A stretch of 64,000 nucleotides of DNA from Flavobacteriales bacterium (GTDB lineage Bacteria; Bacteroidota; Bacteroidia; Flavobacteriales_D; Crocinitomicaceae): assembly GCA_013373595.1 (NCBI GenBank), contig JABXHO010000007.1, positions 1 to 64,000 of the forward strand. Reading direction: 5' to 3'. A program made the position numbers and the translations under genes. Of this stretch, positions 61,834 through 64,000 are shown one piece after another. The notes beneath the pieces were generated by a model that saw only the letters and a list, made by a program, of their open reading frames with translations, was not told where the DNA came from and did not search any database. How positions within the stretch are numbered: the stretch's first letter is position 1; every line of letters begins with the position of its first letter.

Positions 61834-63393
61834 ATGCCGTTTAACTCCATATTTGCCTGGGTAATGAAGAAACGAATCCATCAGATTGATTTGTTTCGAA
61901 AGTATCCGATTGAAGTTCAGCAAGAGCTTTTTCTCCGGCATCTTGAGGCGGGAAAGCAAACGGAGTTCGGAAAAAAGCATGACTTTTCATCCATCGAATC
62001 ATACAATGACTTTAAGTCCAAGGTGCCCCTTCAGGAATATAGTGACGTAAAACCGTGGATTGATCGTTTGATGGCAGGGGAACAAAATCTTCTCTGGCCA
62101 ACAGAAACCAAATGGTTTGCGAAATCTTCTGGTACCACAACAGGGCGTAGCAAGTTTATTCCAGTTACGAAAGAATCGCTGGAAGACTGTCACTACAAAG
62201 GCGGAAAGGATTTGTTGGCGTTGTATTACGAGAATCATCCCAAGCGAAAATTATACAAGGGAAAACATTTGATAATTGGAGGAAGTGCTGAAATCAATCA
62301 GCTCAGTGATGACTCCTATTTTGGTGATTTGTCGGCCATTATTGTTAAGAATTTGCCGTGGTGGTGTGAGATTCGACGTACGCCAGCCAAAGAAATTGCG
62401 CTGATGTCCGAATGGACGGAAAAGATTGAAAAAATGGCTCAATCCACCATCAATCAAGATGTGTACATCATAGCGGGAGTTCCAAGTTGGACGATGGTTT
62501 TAGCCAATAGAGTGCTCGAAATCACAGGGAAATCAAACCTGAAGGAAGTGTGGCCAAACCTCGAATTATTCATGCATGGCGGAGTGAGTTTTGATCCGTA
62601 TCGCGAACAGTTCAAACGACTGATTCCTGATCCTTCCATGAATTACGTAGAAACCTACAATGCTTCTGAAGGATTTTTTGGCATTCAAGATGAGGTCAAT
62701 TCAAATGAGATGCTTTTGATGCTCGATTATGGAATTTTCTTCGAGTTTATTCCGATGTCCGACTTCAAAGGAACAGAATCTACGAAGGTCTTATCAATTT
62801 CAGAAGTGGAAACAGGCGTCAATTATGCGATGGTCATTTCAACAAACGCTGGATTGTGGCGATATATCATTGGTGACACCATCAAGTTTACTTCCTTGAA
62901 ACCGTTCCGTTTCAAAATTACAGGAAGAACCAAAAGCTTTATCAACACATTTGGTGAAGAGCTAATTGAAGAGAATGCAACCGTTGCCATTGCTGAAGCG
63001 TGCAAACGAACCAATGCGGTAGTGCGCGATTTTACGGCTTGTCCTGTTTTTATGAATGGAGAAGAGCAGGGCGCACACGAGTGGTGTATCGAATTTATGA
63101 AGTCTCCCGATGAAATGGAGCGTTTCAAATTGATTTTAGACGAGGAACTACGCGCTGTGAATTCGGATTACGATGCCAAACGATACAATAATATGGTGTT
63201 GCTCGAGCCGAAGATTCATCTGATGGAAAAAGGAACATTTGATCGTTGGTTGGATTCAATTGGGAAATTGGGTGGACAGAATAAAGTGCCGCGTTTGTCG
63301 AATAGTCGAACAATTGTGGAACAAATATTGCGTTTAGATGATGCGCTTGATCTTCAAGTAAAGCCATCAGAAGTAGAAGAAGATGAAAAATAG
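61834..63393 (+). CDS. GH3 auxin-responsive promoter family protein (copy B)
   Basis: 519 residues with the same three signatures as copy A: SSGTTTGRSKFIPVT, YNASEGFFGIQ and YIIGDTIKFTS with FRFKITGR. The remaining fold is also comparable (DLSAIIVKNLPWWCEIRRTP and EIVHDFTACP-type end). It is adenylate-forming by motif, but substrate and product are unknown in bacteria. The upstream region contains TTCCTTTGGAAAG, a near repeat of the small-gene promoter region CTACCTTTGGAAAA. Start ATG 61834; the 3' end overlaps the next gene by 11 bases. Confidence 0.88.
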   Translation: MPFNSIFAWVMKKRIHQIDLFRKYPIEVQQELFLRHLEAGKQTEFGKKHDFSSIESYNDFKSKVPLQEYSDVKPWIDRLMAGEQNLLWPTETKWFAKSSGTTTGRSKFIPVTKESLEDCHYKGGKDLLALYYENHPKRKLYKGKHLIIGGSAEINQLSDDSYFGDLSAIIVKNLPWWCEIRRTPAKEIALMSEWTEKIEKMAQSTINQDVYIIAGVPSWTMVLANRVLEITGKSNLKEVWPNLELFMHGGVSFDPYREQFKRLIPDPSMNYVETYNASEGFFGIQDEVNSNEMLLMLDYGIFFEFIPMSDFKGTESTKVLSISEVETGVNYAMVISTNAGLWRYIIGDTIKFTSLKPFRFKITGRTKSFINTFGEELIEENATVAIAEACKRTNAVVRDFTACPVFMNGEEQGAHEWCIEFMKSPDEMERFKLILDEELRAVNSDYDAKRYNNMVLLEPKIHLMEKGTFDRWLDSIGKLGGQNKVPRLSNSRTIVEQILRLDDALDLQVKPSEVEEDEK

Positions 63394-64000
63394 GATTGCG
63401 ATTTTGTGTATGCTGTTTATGGTTGTTGGGGCATCGGCTCAGGACATTCAGGAGACACGTCTGGTCGAAAAATCCAAGATGCCATTAGATTCTCTTGCCT
63501 ATTGGAACATGGATGTGCTTGGAAATCATCTTATCTCCATCGATGGAACGATTTCAAAAATCGATTCTACAGGAAAAGTGCGCTATACACAAAGCATTCG
63601 AGCGTACGGAGAAACAGCCGCGATTGTAAGCATCAATACCATGAAATTGGTTCATTTTTCTGAGGAACAACAAACATTGTGTTTTTTGGATAATACCTTG
63701 TCTGCAACAGAAGATTGTCTTGAATTGGCAGATGAAGAGGTGATTAACGCCACGTTCGTGAGTGCATCTAGTCAACCTGATAAGATGTGGATTATGGATC
63801 AACTGAATTCGACGCTTTATCAATTGCCGATTATGGGAAATGATCCTACGCGACAAGTCGGAAACCTGAGTGGATTGCTCAATTTTAGCTCTGTCGACCA
63901 ACTAAAAGAAGCGGGAAATCGATTGTACCTGCGCACATCTGAGGGGATTTTCGTATTGGATATTTACGGGTCACTTATCGAAGTAATTCGCAACGAAAAT
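63383..64000 (+). CDS. secreted protein, partial (runs off right edge)
   Basis: 206 residues visible from ATG 63383. Signal peptide: RIAILCMLFMVVGASA, then QDIQETRLVEKSK. The rest is beta-rich and repetitive in style (LISIDGTISKIDSTGKVRY, TMKLVHFSEEQQTLCFLD, RLYLRTSEGIFVLDIYGSLI), reminiscent of a beta-propeller that reports values, but no repeat motif is clear. Translationally coupled to GH3 copy B by an 11-base overlap. I recognise no family; the end is unseen. Confidence 0.75.
   Translation, partial: MKNRIAILCMLFMVVGASAQDIQETRLVEKSKMPLDSLAYWNMDVLGNHLISIDGTISKIDSTGKVRYTQSIRAYGETAAIVSINTMKLVHFSEEQQTLCFLDNTLSATEDCLELADEEVINATFVSASSQPDKMWIMDQLNSTLYQLPIMGNDPTRQVGNLSGLLNFSSVDQLKEAGNRLYLRTSEGIFVLDIYGSLIEVIRNEN

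Noticed and set aside
1-64000. CRISPR arrays, tRNA or rRNA genes, insertion sequences, prophage
   Set aside because: No regularly spaced repeats, no tRNA-like cloverleaf, and no transposase or integrase noticed by eye; a tRNAscan or repeat search was not possible.

Overview
This window looks like a chromosomal segment of a Bacteroidota (Flavobacteriia-like) bacterium, perhaps near the Crocinitomicaceae/Cryomorphaceae; the family level is inference. The evidence is type IX secretion cargo (type A and type B C-terminal domains) with a PorP/SprF partner, a complete Bat aerotolerance operon, an HPRT-adenylate kinase fusion, GH3-family proteins, almost no Shine-Dalgarno sequences, and repeated TAnnTTTG(C) promoter boxes just upstream of genes. 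I found no rRNA, tRNA, CRISPR array, prophage or insertion sequence. Codon style is uniform, so this reads as core genome with a few accessory loci.

Layout. Positions 1-4200 (minus): a four-gene phosphorelay, comprising a receiver protein tethered by two membrane helices, a small receiver, a hybrid kinase with receiver and HPt domains, and an NtrC-type regulator cut by the left edge. Positions 4645-8450: pdxJ, then a CBS-domain protein with nadK, then a secreted double prolyl isomerase with a His-rich tail and a strong terminator. Positions 8545-17264 (minus): one long overlapping operon moxR-DUF58-(Bat membrane protein)-batA-batB-batC-batD-batE plus a small membrane protein. Positions 17364-22333: a zinc-ribbon protein, an outer-membrane-like protein, a MepA-like lipoprotein, a T9SS cargo protein, an unknown membrane protein and a queD/PTPS homologue. 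Positions 22425-26678: a giant propeller-PAS-SpoIIE sensor phosphatase. Positions 26746-31111: divergent purK and hpt-adk, with obgE, a PAP2 phosphatase and a fluoride channel behind hpt-adk. Positions 31117-37673 (minus): a PlsC-like acyltransferase and a ten-repeat HYR adhesin paired with a PorP/SprF protein.

Positions 37849-40326 carry the cell-wall genes ddl and dacB in convergent orientation. Positions 40467-50156 form a near gapless run for exopolysaccharide: glycosyltransferase, Wza-like exporter, Wzc-like tyrosine kinase, rfbC and a WecA-type sugar-phosphate transferase, followed by a lytic transglycosylase and uvrA. Positions 50160-52289 hold an acetyltransferase and two paralogous secreted proteins with 35-residue repeats and a GldN-like tail. 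Then come fabF with a structured leader, sufS-sufE-sufT, an EF-hand protein, tlyA, a second PTPS homologue with folE and a Bax-inhibitor-1 protein. At the right end, two divergent GH3-family proteins flank a 32-residue membrane protein, and a partial secreted protein runs off the edge.

Most notable signals: (i) three genes (purK, sufS, tlyA) carry TATCTTTGC exactly three bases before the ATG, implying leaderless mRNAs; (ii) a nested helix in the fabF leader that begins just where the predicted transcript would start; (iii) the tandem secreted paralogues at 50687-52289; (iv) the GH3/small-protein/GH3 arrangement; (v) the membrane-tethered receiver and its overlapping leader hairpins. Where a start was moved from the longest reading frame, the reason is given in the entry.
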